64,000 bases of DNA, taken from contig MU623480.1 in NCBI GenBank assembly GCA_025201765.1, positions 1 through 64,000 on the forward strand, given 5' to 3'. A program made the translations under genes and the position numbers. Positions 1 to 12,705 of the stretch are shown here, piece by piece; the first letter of the stretch is position 1, and every line of letters begins with the position of its first letter. The stretch comes from Daldinia sp. FL1419. Lineage: Eukaryota; Ascomycota; Sordariomycetes; Xylariales; Hypoxylaceae. A model generated the notes under the pieces. The model saw only the letters and a program-made list of their open reading frames with translations. It had not been told where the DNA came from and made no database searches.

Positions 1-715
1 TAAATAATATAAATAATATTAACTATTTCCTTTAATTAATTCAATAATTTAAATAAATGAATAAATAAATATAATTTCTGAAAAAAAAAAAATTATTAAA
101 TAGGATTATATATTATTATATATTTTAAAATAATTAATTATTACACTTTTAAATAAAGCTTAAACTATTAATTTATAAATTTTTACTTTTTATTTATTAA
201 TAAATTTTCTTTAATCATCTTTATATATTTTTAATAGTACTTTTGTTAGTAAAATATATTTAATTACAAAATATTTTAGATTATTAATATTAACCTTAAC
301 AACCGCTAATTTACAATATTACAACATTATTTGTTCCATTAGAACATTAATTTAATGTCTTTTAAAATATAAACTTATATTATTTCATAAAAAGATTATT
401 AATTAATTTAATTTAAATAAAAATAAAAGGAAAATTATAGAAAAGAACCGATCTTAACGCATTTAAACGCTTAAAATTATAACTTTAACTAATATTCGTT
501 AATATTACATAACCTTACAAAAAAAGAAAAAATTACCAATGTGGGAATATTGGTCATATAACCATAATAATACAAACCCACTTTAATCCTATATTTAGTT
601 CCACATATTTTAATCTCCAACCAAAATACGTTCTTTCTTAAATTATACCACTTTTTACTGAATTAATACAAATACTTTCACTTTTACTATTGCATGCAAT
701 GGTACCTTATCCATC
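1..715. repeat. AT-rich RIP-degraded DNA
   Basis: Almost pure A/T sequence with stops in every frame and no gene. Isolated patches with more C than G (around 540-720) suggest an older repeat whose identity is lost. Composition and lack of ORFs match RIP-mutated repeats of Pezizomycotina. I see no recognisable domain here. Confidence 0.7.
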
Positions 716-866
716 TGTTGGATTAGTAAGCCTAAAAAATAGCGTAGAAAAATTCTCTCCTTTACAATAATTCCATAAAAAATCTTATTATTCTATTTTA
801 GAATTTTAAAAATAATAATAACAATTTAAATTCTATAATTATAATTTTTTTTATATATTATATAAT
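716..866 (+). repeat. 5' LTR of the copia element
   Basis: Starts TGTTGGATTAGTAAG and continues with a segment that recurs at 6571 (AGCCTAAAAAATAG...). This copy is the more heavily mutated of the two. The right boundary is uncertain because the copies stop matching cleanly at about 860. Confidence 0.7.
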
Positions 867-2034
867 AATTAAAAGTCTTAATTATATCTTAATATGAATA
901 TATGGTTAATATTAATTTAATTATGTTGTATAAATATATATTTAATATAATTTTAATTATATTTAATTAAATAATATTATTTAAAAATATTATAAGAAAA
1001 AATTAATTATTTATATCTAATAATTAAGAAATATAAAATTAAGTTTTTATAACTTTGGCCTATAATTTAAATATGTGGGATTAGTTAAATCCAAAAAATA
1101 TTGATCTAATAGGGAAACTTCTATTTCCTTTAACCTCTTAATTAATATAATTAAATATTAAAAATTACAAAATTAATTTTAAAAATTTGAATAATTCATT
1201 GGCCTTTAAAAGAAATAAACAAAACAATATAACAAATATATCTAATAATTTTATTATAAATATTTACCCTTATAATACAGGTTAGTTTATATTAGTTGAA
1301 AGGTTTTGTTATAATAAAGATATATAAATATATATATAAGTTATGGTTTTATATAATATTAAGTGTAATAAGTTAATCTAATTTTTAAATTATATAGTAA
1401 AAATTATATTAAAGTCTTATTAAATATTAATTTTATTTTTAATTTAAAATATTTAAGAAAAATATATTGTTTTTAAGAAAATTTTTAATATTAATTCCAA
1501 TAAATATAAAATAAAAAAGTGTTATAAGAAAATAATAATATTATTTTTGAAATAGCTTAAAGATTAAGAAGAATGGATTATTTCTTAAGAAGTAATTATG
1601 TTATATAAAATAAGTAAGAAGTTTATTATTATTATTAATCCATAAAAATAATTCCTAACTACTTTATAAGCAATAATGTTGGTATTTTAAGAATGGGTAT
1701 CTATTTAAGTAATAATATATTAAAAAAAAGTTAACAATAGAATATTAACCTTTAAAAATATTATTTATTTTTTTAGAGATTATATTTGTACTATAAATAT
1801 AAATTAAAAGGGAAAAGGAAAAATTTATAGAGGTGTTTTTATTACTTATTATAAAAATAATGATATTAATAATTCTAATAAAGAAGAAAATTTTTATAAA
1901 GGAAGATTAGTTAAATAAAATAAGTAATTAAATAAGTGTTAAAATAATTTAAATAAATAAAAGAAAAATAATATAAATGTTAATTAATATTTATATCCAT
2001 TAGTATATAGATATAAGTATAATAAGTGTAAGGT

Positions 2035-2616
2035 GTATTTAAGTTTTTATTATTTATTTATTTATTTATTTATTACTACCCCGATTTACCTAGAATATAT
2101 TACAGGTATCCGGTCCATCTCTTGGTATTTGTTCCGGGTAGGAACTGTGTTCCAGAGAAAACCTACTTGCTGCTTATTCAAATAAACTATATTATTATAA
2201 TTTTGATTTTATTTTATATTTTTATTAAAACTTACTCTTTAATAGAAATAATTAGATTTTAATATAGAAAAATAATTTATGTATTATAATGCTAATTATG
2301 TGAAGTGATGTGGTGGCAGCCCGGATGTAGGGCAATAATAAGGTCTAAGATGGCTTTATTGTTTTTTTTAATAAATAATAAAAGTATTATTGCATCGCAA
2401 AGAAGTTGTTCCGGGGGAGGGCCGGGGTGTATGCGGTCTGTGTAAGGTATAAATATGTGTGAATAACTTCACATCTCTATGAAAAGCCATCACACATTCT
2501 TACTTTTACAACCCTCTTTTCAACACCATGATATTATATTTGCTCTCCAAAATGGCTTAAAACGGTGCTGCCGACCCGTGGCCCTTCCCGGCTAACCTCA
2601 GTATTTAAGTTTTTAT
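2035..2616 (-). mobile_element. Nested ~550-bp insertion with 16-bp target duplication
   Basis: GTATTTAAGTTTTTAT occurs at 2035-2050 and again at 2601-2616, flanking a 550-bp insert. Inside the left duplication lies a run of TTTA units (2051-2074). Read on the minus strand this is a 3' (AAAT)n tail, so the insert looks like target-primed retroposition of a LINE fragment or SINE in minus orientation. Much of the insert (2075-2180, 2300-2345, 2395-2600) is GC-rich and unmutated, so it is younger than the copia element around it or has escaped most RIP. A TATA-like GGTATAAATATG lies at about 2448 on the plus strand. No protein motif or convincing pol III promoter was recognised. The size resembles fungal SINEs, but identity is open. 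Confidence 0.65.
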
Positions 2617-4574
2617 AAAATTGAAAAATATTTTTATGTTGTTAAATTAAAATATTTTAAATATTTTAGGGTTGATATATGATTTAATATGTTTATATAA
2701 GAGAAAATTAAGTGTAATTCCAAGTTGGTAATAAAAGTAAAAGTTTTTAATAACCTTAAGGAAAAGGAAAAAGATAAAAATAATATAGTTGATTAAGAAA
2801 ATGAAAATTAATTATTAAAATAAGTAATAATTTTAGAATTAAAAATAATATTTGTAATAAATATTATGGGTGTTGTTTATAGTATGAGTTATTATCCTTT
2901 AAAGAATTTAGTTATATTAGATTTAGGAATTATAATATACATCTTTAATTAAATATTAAAATTTATTAATTATAAAGAAGTTTTTCCAAAAAAATATATT
3001 GTTATTAGAAATAATAAGGTTTAAATATTAGGTTATAGATATATTAATATTAAAATTAAATATGTTAATAATATTATAAAAATTAGGTTTTTAAATATAG
3101 TGTATTATTTAAATTTTATTTATAACCTTATATTTCTATAAGTTTTTAGAAGGTAAGGATATTAGTGGAATAATTATTAGGAATGTATTTATTTAAGGTT
3201 TTAAAATAGTGAAATTGTAGTTAAATTCATTAATTATTTTAATTAGTTTATATTTAAGGATATTTTTTTTAAAATATTTAAATTAACATTCTATATATAA
3301 TATAATAAATTTAATTAAAAAAGGTAAATATTAATAATAAATATATTTAAATAATATTTAAGATTAAAATATTTAGGTTTATAAATATTAGAAAACCTTA
3401 TTAAAATAAGTATTGGAATTTAAATTAAAGGAATTAAAATAATTAATTGTGAGGTATGTATTATTATTAAGGTTAAATATCAAATAAGTTAAATATTTAG
3501 ATATATTAATAAAATCCTAAGAATAAAATTAATTTTTAATTTTTATAATATTAAAGAATTAAATAATAATTTTATAAATTTATTATTAATTATAAATTGA
3601 TGGATTAATATAATATTTAATTATTATTTTATAAATTAAATAATAATATTAATTATTAAAACTTTGAAAAATTTTATTAATATTTTAAAAACTTAATATA
3701 ATATTATTTTAAAAATTTGGGAATTTAATTAAAAAATTATTAAAAGAAAGTTAGTAATTTATATATATTTAAAAAATTTATATATGAAAATTAAACCTTT
3801 AATAATTTATATATAAGTTTAAAATAATGTTATTAAATATTTAAAGGATATGATTAAGGATAAGATAAAAGTTATAAAAGTATATTTAAAGTTATTTCAT
3901 TTTTTATAACCTGAAATTTATAAAGTAATAATATATTTATATAATTAAATATTATAATATAAAATAAATTAACAAATACCATATAATTAATTTCATATAT
4001 ATATTAATATAAATAATAATTTTATAATTTATAATTGAAAATTTTAATAAAATTATTTTTAAATATACAATTATAAGGCTTATATTATAATAATAATAAT
4101 ATTTAAAGAGTTAAATAAATTAAGAAAATTTAATTTTAAAATATGGATAAATTTCTTAATAAGTTATATATTTATAAATATATATAGAATTTAAAACCTA
4201 TATATTAATAAGGTAATGGAGTTAAAAGATGTTATGTTTAAAGAAGATAAGATTTTTAATAATAATTTTTAAAAATTATAAAATAGATTTAAAAATAAAT
4301 TAATAACCTATAGGATAGATTAATATAATAATTTATTAAAATCTATTTAAAATTCCTAACCTAAAAAAGGAACAAATATATATAATAATATTTAAGTAAA
4401 TCTTTTAAGGTAAATTAAAGATATAGATATATTAGGTATAATTAATAAATTAATAAAATTAGGTGGGTTGTTGGATAAAAGGGAAGAAATTTTTATTATA
4501 AGGATTAATTATTTTTATATAAAGGTATATTTTTATTTATTATTTTTTTTAAATAATTTTTTATTAATGATTTT

Positions 4575-5885
4575 ATTTATTATTTATATTAAAACGTTAA
4601 TAATCCTTTATATTATTTCTAATAATAAATATTATATATCATAAAAAATAACATTTTATACTAATTCTTTAACAGGCAAGATTAACATATATAAAAAATA
4701 TATAATTAATAAAATAAAAATATTAAAATTTATTTATTAACCCTTTTAATATAATAAAGAAAATTTAAATAATTCTATTCAAATATTTTTAATAAAAATT
4801 AATGAATATAGGAAAATATATAGAAGAGACTTATTAGAATTTCTAAAATAATATTTGGATATTTAAAATCATCCATTATGTAAAATGTTTTAAAAAGTTG
4901 AACAAATCCATTTTAAAAACTACACTAATATATATACTTAGAAGATTATATTACAATCAAATAATCAATATAAGAATAAATAAGTGCTTAAATATATATG
5001 GGTTTATACTTATAAAACTAACAAACACAATTTTCTCTAATAATATAAAATATGTTTGATAATAAGAAGAAATTAATAGACAATTAATAATAAAAAAACC
5101 TACACCTCTATATTAATTAAAAATTTTTTTTAAATATTAATAATAATAATAATTAAATATAATCTTAAACTTATACAATATAATATAATAAATATATTTA
5201 TAAATATAAAATTTAAAAGAAATATATTTATATATATACCTTAAGGATATTAATAATTAAGAAAAATATTTTATATCATCAAAATACTTTATAATCTTCA
5301 AAAATTACCTCTCCTTTAGTAATAGGAATTTTTAAGAATTTTAAAAAAATTTGATTTTATTTTAATATCCCAAAAACCATATATATTTATTAAAAATAAA
5401 ATCTTTCTTTTCATATATATGGATAATATTATTATAATATATTAAAAAAAAATTAAATTAAAAATTAAATTAATTATTTCCAAATTTAAAAAATAATATA
5501 AATTAATTGAAAGTAATGAATTACAATGGTTTTTCAGAATTAAAATAATTTAAAATTAAATATAATATTAAATTTAATTAAATTAATTTATTTATATTAA
5601 TAAAATTATTAATTTAATAAAAATAATTAAAAGAATCTTTAAAATATTTATAATAAAAGAAGAATTATTATTTTATATAAAAATGATTTTATTTTAATTA
5701 ATATAATAATATTAACGAAAAATAAGTTCAATCTTATATATCATAATGATTACCCAATCTGATATTATATTTGCCTATTTGAGACTAATTTAATTTAATT
5801 TAAATCTAAACCCAAAACATTATATAACAGTTAATTAAATTATATAATATTTTTAGCATATATAAGGATATGCTTTAAAACTAAA
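4575..5885 (-). repeat. Opposite-skew block replacing the RT region
   Basis: From about 1300 to 4560 and again after about 5890 the plus strand keeps G and has lost C, while in this block C is kept and G is scarce. Copia reading resumes only after it. This fits a separate element inserted in reverse orientation, or a rearrangement, in the place of reverse transcriptase. No motif is readable, edges are approximate, and no target duplication was found. Confidence 0.45.
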
Positions 5886-6557
5886 TGGAGGTGATGTTTT
5901 CAAAATTGTTAATAATATTTTATTTATTAATAATATAATTAATTAAAAAAATTTATAAATATATATAATAAAATTATTTAGTGGAATAATTAGCTAAAAA
6001 ATTAGTAAGTAAAATATAGTTATTATTTTTATTATTAAAATTGAATTACTTATTTTGGTTTAAGTTGCAAAAGAAGGATTTTATATATTATGGTTGATTA
6101 AAGATTTTGGAATTAAATTTAAAAATTAAATTATATTCTTATTATGTGATAATAAGTAAATAATTAGATTAATTATTAAAAATGTTGAAAAATTTAAAAT
6201 AAAATTAAAATATATAAATATATATAATCATTAATTTAAATAAAAGGTTTAGAGAGGTTATATTAAAATTGATTATATTAATTTAGAAAATATAAGTGCA
6301 GATGGATTTATAAAAGTGTTATTAAAAGAAAAGCATATTTATTTCAAAGAATAGATAGGTTTGGTGGATATTTTAGATCGTTTAAAAGCCAAGATATTTA
6401 GAAATATGGATAAAGTGATACAATAAAAACAGGAAATAAATGAAGAAGTTATTAAGGAGGTATAATCAAAAGAATACACCAATTTGGGGGTGTAAAAGGA
6501 TTGTATTTTTAATGTTATACGTTCTAAATTTGTTTGTTGGTTTTATTTGGGGGGGTA

Positions 6558-6719
6558 TATTAAATTAATAAGCCTAAAAAATAGTGTGGAAAAATTTTTT
6601 CCCTTATAACAATTCCATAAAAAGCTTCATTACTTTATTCTAGAATTCTAAGAACAATAATAACAATTTAAATTCTACAATCATAATTTTCCCTATGTAT
6701 TGTGTGATATCATCCAATA
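6558..6719 (+). repeat. 3' LTR of the copia element
   Basis: Begins TATTAAATTAATAAG, which is the 5' LTR start TGTTGGATTAGTAAG after four G-to-A changes. It ends ATCCAATA, which would be an inverted copy of TGTTGGAT if one C-to-T change is allowed (ATCCAACA). It lies just after a G7 polypurine tract. The AT-rich block ends here and normal base composition starts. Confidence 0.75.
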
Positions 6720-7043
6720 GCAGGGGGGGCATGAAAATTGAGTGGAAATATCAAAAGATTAGTTATTAGGAGTTGTCGCATTTTGAATAGTGAGTTTTCT
6801 TTTCGATGCAATCTAAACTACGCCGTAAACCATCTTTCTCCCCAGCGCAGCGCCGCATCCCATTAGACCAAACATCCCCAAATATACTGAATTCTAAATG
6901 ATACAAATTTGATACTGCTCGATCAAACGCCTACATGCTTCCTCAGAGTAGATAGATTTCGTACCGCCGGACAACTTATTTATACAACCCATTACGTATA
7001 TGTTCAATCAAAATTGCTTCCTGGCTAATCACCAGGGTTAAAT

Positions 7044-8716
7044 TCACCTAACAACAGGCTTTAGGTGGATATTTAACGCCGGCTTATCCCATAAAGTGTA
7101 CACTGGCTGGTTGAGCCAGTTGCGACTATCATCGGCAATCGTCATATCGAAGTTGTAGATGATCCTGGCGAGAATGAGGCGCATTTCGGCGTACGCCAGA
7201 CTTTTTCCAATGTTAAAACATAATTCTTGAGATAGGCAATAATAGAAGTTACTCACTTTCGGCCAATGCAGTTTCGCGGGCCCACGCTGAACGGTTGCAT
7301 CGCATCAAGCTTGTCGGCTTTGTACTTCGGGTCACCCATAAATCGCTCAGGTGCGAAAGCATAGGGGTCAGTCCAGTGGTTCGGGTCGTGGTTAACGGCG
7401 TATTGCCAAACAGCGACAACGGTCTATTAATTGTTAGTCTGATATAATAAGAAAAATCATTCAAGGAACACTCACGCCTTCCGGAACGTATTTGCCCATG
7501 ATAGTAACACCACCCTTGGGCGCTTGTCGAGGCATTCCAGTTGGTACAGGGGGGTATCGTCGGAGGGACTCGTTAAGGCAAGCTAGCATGTAGGACAATT
7601 TACCGACTGATGTTAGAGTGATCTCATCGTCACTGTTGAATGAAGAACGGACTTCCTGAGTAAGCCTTTCGAGTTTATCCGGGTGAGTAGTAAGTAGGTA
7701 GACGGCACCGCTCAGAAGAGTCGCAGTTGTTTCGCTTCCGGCAACGATGAGAGTGGACGCGTTGGTGGCAATCTGCATGAATTCTAGCTTTCCCTCATCC
7801 TTCTGCTTGATGAGACCCTCGATGAAGTCTGGCCTTTCAACGCCAGACTCAATCCTTTGTCTTAGCTTTGCCCGAACTAATGCCTGATTATCCGTAATTG
7901 CAAGCTTCTTGAGTTTCAAAAGCGACCGCACTACAGGTTTGAATCCCATGTCAGACAGAGCAGACATGAAAGCAGTTTGCATCACCGAGTTTGCGACTAG
8001 TTTAACCCATGGGTGGTAGTCGCTCTTGTCGAGGCAACCAAACGAAGAGCCGAACCCTAAGTCTCCAATAACATCGAAGGTAGTCCAATTGAGCCACTCG
8101 CGCATATTCAGAGGCTTCGAGCCGTCGCCGGATTGCTCCTGTAGTCGGTGGATCAACAGATCTACGTACGAGCCAATGATAGGTTCCTGAAGCTGCATTG
8201 ATCGCTCTGAGAAACCGTGCGATAATTGGCGTCGCAAGAATCCGTGATCTTCCCGGAAAGCGTTGATGATACCTCGAGGCATGTTGTCGACAGCACGGTA
8301 GAATCCATCATACTTGGGTAACTCTGGTTGGCCATTGTGGCGGTGACCATAGATGTCCTTCCAAGCTTGGGGATCGCTGAATGCCAACTCGTATGGCGAT
8401 ACTCGTACAACTGGACCATACTTCATGTGTAGTTCTTTCATGTACACGGGCAAATCACCCCGCCATAATCTCATGTATTTGAAGAGGGGAGTAATTTTCC
8501 ATAGGAACGGTCCTGGATAAGAACGTAGAGGGTGAAGGAAGATGTTGTAGAAGACTTTGCCTACAACAAAAGTAGCCACCTTTCAATCCAAGTTAGCTAT
8601 GCCAGCCTTATTTCCATGGTATTGGATAGGTACTTTTGCGATCGGGGGGGACTTACTAATGCGCAGCCGATATAAACGAGATCGAGCGGGTTCTCTAGAT
8701 GTGTTAGAGGCGCCAT
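7044..8716 (-). CDS. Cytochrome P450 monooxygenase
   Basis: Four exons deduced on the minus strand: 8716-8657, 8579-7476, 7423-7257 and 7200-7044, joined by introns of 77, 52 and 56 bp with GTAAGT/GTGAGT donors. They give a 495-residue protein, the usual length of a microsomal P450. Exon 1 supplies the start MAPLTH and the first part of the N-terminal membrane anchor, which the longest single reading frame misses. Seen in sequence: proline-rich hinge (HPLRSYPGP), I-helix oxygen-binding motif AGSETT (about 300-305), K-helix ESLR (about 357-360), PERF (413-416) and haem loop FSVGPRNCIGR with ligand Cys440. These make it a complete class II, ER-bound, NADPH-P450 reductase-dependent monooxygenase. 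The general look is of the isotrichodermin C-15 hydroxylase-like fungal group; substrate is unknown. It lies 330 bp from the RIP block and is divergent from the ammonia-lyase gene at 12706, which may hint at phenylpropanoid chemistry (inference only). Confidence 0.93.
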
Positions 8717-11700
8717 TTTGCTAAGAATGCCCTAGGCGCGGTAAAATGCTTTAGAATGTCGACGGACTGCCTCTAACCCAAGTGACGGGAACGTGTTCTA
8801 ACTTATACAAGTCCCAATATTCCGAATCGGGCTCTCGTGGCTATCGTTTGGGGCGCATTGGCGACGATGGCTCGAGACTGCTTGCCATTTTTACTATAGT
8901 GCGTTCGGTGGGTGGACGGATGGTCGGATTTTGAACGGTCGCTGGGGATGCATTGGACGGGCTGTATTCTAAATCCACTCGACCAATGTCGCCCCTCTTG
9001 CATATTGCCCCTTCTATCTCCACGATTGTGAGGTCATTTCCAGGGATGGGACGGATGAATTACAATAGCCTTTGTCTCCGACCCTCCGAATTCGATGCAA
9101 CCTCAATGACCTGAGGTATAAATCTGGGTCGATTCCATGCATAGTTATATTCCTATTCACACCGGAGAATGAAGTTTCCATGCATAAGCCACCTGTTATG
9201 TACGTGTTACTCACGTACCTAGGACTTTGTAAACGGAATTAGGAATTCTAACGATGCCGGGATGGAAATGGAAACCTTCCAATCATTCGAAAATAAACTC
9301 TTACGCTTACGAGTACAATTATGCTTATTTCAACGATCTACCGGTGATATTACGGCTACGTTAGGTACCTGTTAAGCTGGTTAATAATAACAACAACAAT
9401 AATAATAGAAATCTTCCAGGGTTTATGGAATTATTTATCTTGATTATGATTGGACCTAACTACCGATATTCCTATGTAGTACGTATATGCCGGCTCTGTC
9501 ATCTAACTAACGGTTAGTACTATTATTTTGAAACTGGGGTCTCTGTTGGCTAGTAGCTACACTAGAGCTAAGCTTTCCAAATATATCTATCCACTTGGAT
9601 TTTATTTTCTTCATCAGGTAGAAGACGGCGATAATAAGAGAAGGGGGACAACGAAAAGAAAGCTCCAACATCCTATCAATTTCTTAAAGGCACTTATGAT
9701 GCTCTAGACTTCTTTCCCCCTTATCCGTCATAGCAATGAATACGAGTTAAGGTAAAGTTCTAAAATATTTGATTACGTACCTACGTACCTACGTATCTCG
9801 GGTAGATACTTAATATATTCAGTGGGTTTTCGGAGACTTTTGATTCCCTGGTTGTAGCGTTTCATGTACCCCGAATCCCGATGCTAAGCCCCGGAGATCT
9901 AGTCGTACAACTGATATTCCTGGCATAAGCTTTTCCTGGTTCTGGCCGACCACCTAAGAAATAATTCTCCATGATAGATGAGGAATTCGGCAACAAAGCC
10001 GATTGAGTAGGGTGGTACGTACGTAATCAACGTATGTATCTTGAATGTGTTTGGGTATCATTTATTAGACACGCACGGACATTCTGCTTATGACCTGGGT
10101 ACTATTTAGAGAAATGCCAGCAAACCAGGTAGTTACCTAGGTATACATAGAATTGAAAAATATCTAGGTAGGCAGGTAGTTAAGCAGTTAAAACGCAACG
10201 TAAAATGACTCATAAGCAAGATGCATTTAGCTCAAGTAGAGTATTCTGGTATCTCATGAATTTCGTGAATGTATCATAATCTCAGCTTCAATTCTATAAG
10301 CCGAGAATGGACTAAATTCTTTACGCCAAGCTCCTCCTAGCATCTTAAGCCTCATTAAGCCGCATAGACAGCCACACAGAACTCTCACTCAAGTACTCCT
10401 ACGCCAATGCCCTCATAAAGGTAGGTAAAACTGCTCTTCACTATATAAATTCTGTAATGCACTTAAAAGGTAATAAAAGGTAATGAACGGTAAAGCTGAC
10501 AGCAATAAATCCGTTAATGTCAGGTGGTATATAAGTATTGGATAATCTATATTTCAGCACTTGGCAATACTTCTATGGCGTGCAACAGAAAAGCTATTGC
10601 CAAGCAAAGCGAAGATAATAGATAAATCGTATTTATTCCCAAGTCGCCTTGCTACGGTCTTCGAGTCAAGACACGAGTATAATATATATCAATATCAATG
10701 CTTATACTTCCTTGCATATATTTTTCAAATGCCAATCACCGACCCCATACATTCTCTTAAAAAAAAACTTTGTTCTTCTAGGGTTTGCGCGTTATTGCTT
10801 TATAACCTTCTTGTACCCCGGTCTGGGGCCCGCCACGGTTGTGCCATTCAGGCAAGAAGGAATAACACCACACAGATTGCGACTCTACATCGGGGAGACA
10901 AGCTATAGTCGCGACGCGAATAGCACCAATGAGAGTCGGAGGCAAACTCATAGCCAAAGGCTCAAATGCATACGAAGAGAACAGATTAGGTACGTACATC
11001 TAAAGTGTGATTATACACTAGAGTGTGATCTTTTACCTATGTAGCATTGATCGTCAGACTACTTCAATAGTTGCAGATTGATCTTCACAGAGTCAAAGAT
11101 AATTGGCTCAACCAAATAAGGTTAATTATCGCGTTATCCTCTCTTTCTTTTTCCCCTCGCTCACCCTTTCCCACCCTTGACTAGCTTCGTCCCAATCTGG
11201 CAATGCCATATTTTCTTATTGGTCTACATTCATTCAAAGTCCATCAAAGAGAACTATATAAAAGAACCTTTTCCCAGGCCCTTTGAAATATAGTAAGATA
11301 ATGGGAAGTCTGTTTAGCACGTGTCGTTAGCCTTGTTTCGCCCATGTGCACCTCTTTGTTAAAAAGCTTCTAAGAGTCTTCTTTTACGTTTCTCTAAAAC
11401 CTGATTGGATTAGTTCCGGGCTTTGTTATGTTGTACGACGACTTTCGGTTAATCCGTTCAGTTTCTCTATGTTTACCTTGAGTACTCGCTAAAGTAATAC
11501 AAGCGATACCTTTCAGCAAACCAGCCTAGTACCTCTCTGGAATTGCTTTAAAGAATACCTCCCAAGTCAAAGCAAACCGTCTCAAACTTGGACCCTTGAT
11601 TATCTGTATTCCCCACTAATATGAGTTCTTACAAGTTTATTGTTGAGCTGTTCCGCTCAGAGTCCGCCCTTAAAGACTAAATACGCCACTGCGGCGAAAG

Positions 11701-12705
11701 CTAGTATAGCTTCAAACATCAATATTCGACAGAGAACCTTGCGATCTCCTCGTGCGACAAGCCTATTCCACGCCACTCTTTTGTATCAAATCATATAGAA
11801 TCTATAAAGAAACGCGGGCGGGGGCGTTGACGCGGCTATCTCGCAGTATAGGACCGCTTTATAGCTATCTAGCCTAGCATATGCAGGTAATATCACTCAG
11901 AAAGTAACGCGATGTACACACAACCACAAGGAATATAGCAACCAGTTACCTATGTTCATTGTCTTAGGCACGATACGTACTTCCCCAGATGTACGTAAGA
12001 TTTAAAAGCATCTACGTAGAATATGGGCAATCATATCATGATCTAGGCCAAAGGCATATGCTGTAAGCAATACGCCGTGTAACGGCTCTCATATATGTAA
12101 TTCGATAAGCTATGGAGAGTAATTTTCAATAATGTGCCGGTTACGGAAGATGAACCTTAAAGAGGCAATATATTGGCTATAAGTTACATGTACCCTTATT
12201 GCTCAAATCGATCGAACTGCATGATTCTGTCACCTATATGCAGGGGGCGTTGTGCCACTACTCCACTTAGTTCTTGCCATTTCTTTTCGTAGAAAGACAA
12301 CTTGCATGTAAAAGAGCTAAAGAGATCTTCACAGGAAGTAGGCTGGTAGGTAGGTAGGTAGGTAGGTAGGTAGGTAAGTATTCATGATTTGCCCCATAAA
12401 TGCATGCGTACCTATGTGGTTGATGACTGGCTCCCGCTAGGTGGGTATACTAGAGCCAAGACTAATAGTCGGCCTCAAAGGATCATTGGATACTTGAATT
12501 AAATGCAGTGAAGAAATGGCTTCTCTCAAAGAGCTAGGTACATCCGAAACTCATGCGCTCGTACCTTTGTTACATCTTCCTTTTTGTAGGCTTCCATCTA
12601 TATATTCGACTCTGTTCCCTCCGATTTCCACTCATCCTCATCAAGCTGTGCATCTTCACGCTGACAACTTAGGCATCTTAATCAATCTTGCTCGCCGAAT
12701 TCACA
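8717..12705. other. Intergenic spacer between P450 and PAL
   Basis: About 4 kb between two divergent genes, so it contains both promoters. Only short reading frames occur (largest about 130 codons at 10649-11044, no recognisable motif). Scattered ACCTACGTACC/TAGGTA motifs and the (GGTA)n array at 12345 are the only structure seen. Confidence 0.6.
12345..12378. repeat. (GGTA)n microsatellite
   Basis: About eight uninterrupted GGTA units, some 330 bp upstream of the ammonia-lyase start. The same tetranucleotide recurs in shorter runs through the window (for example 15507, 25291 on the other strand, 39975). Confidence 0.95.

Larger units (their letters stand above)
716..6719 (+). mobile_element. 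RIP-degraded Ty1/copia LTR retrotransposon
   Basis: An LTR pair (716-~866 and 6558-6719) brackets about 5.7 kb that reads in copia order on the plus strand despite stop codons from C-to-T and G-to-A changes. From about 2914 a protease-like ILDxG motif (Ser codon apparently TCA to TTA) is followed by residues typical of the copia protease region. At 3448 a CEVC pair opens an integrase-like stretch running to about 3900. From about 5895 to 6370 the RNase H region is readable, including LLCDNK, KLKYINIYNH and ENISADGF, where intact copia elements have LLCDN, KLRHVDIH and E(M)PADGLTK-type motifs. A run of seven G (6549-6555) directly before the 3' LTR is the expected polypurine tract. Reverse transcriptase is not readable; its place is taken by an opposite-skew block. 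No target-site duplication could be confirmed. The element is dead. Confidence 0.85.

Noticed and set aside
2300..2530. GC-rich island as a solo LTR with its own TATA box
   Set aside because: No TG...CA ends or 5-bp duplication were found; the 16-bp duplication and (AAAT)n tail fit a non-LTR insertion better.
10561..11044. Two overlapping plus-strand ORFs in the P450/PAL spacer
   Set aside because: Overlap each other in different frames, have low-complexity composition and no motif.
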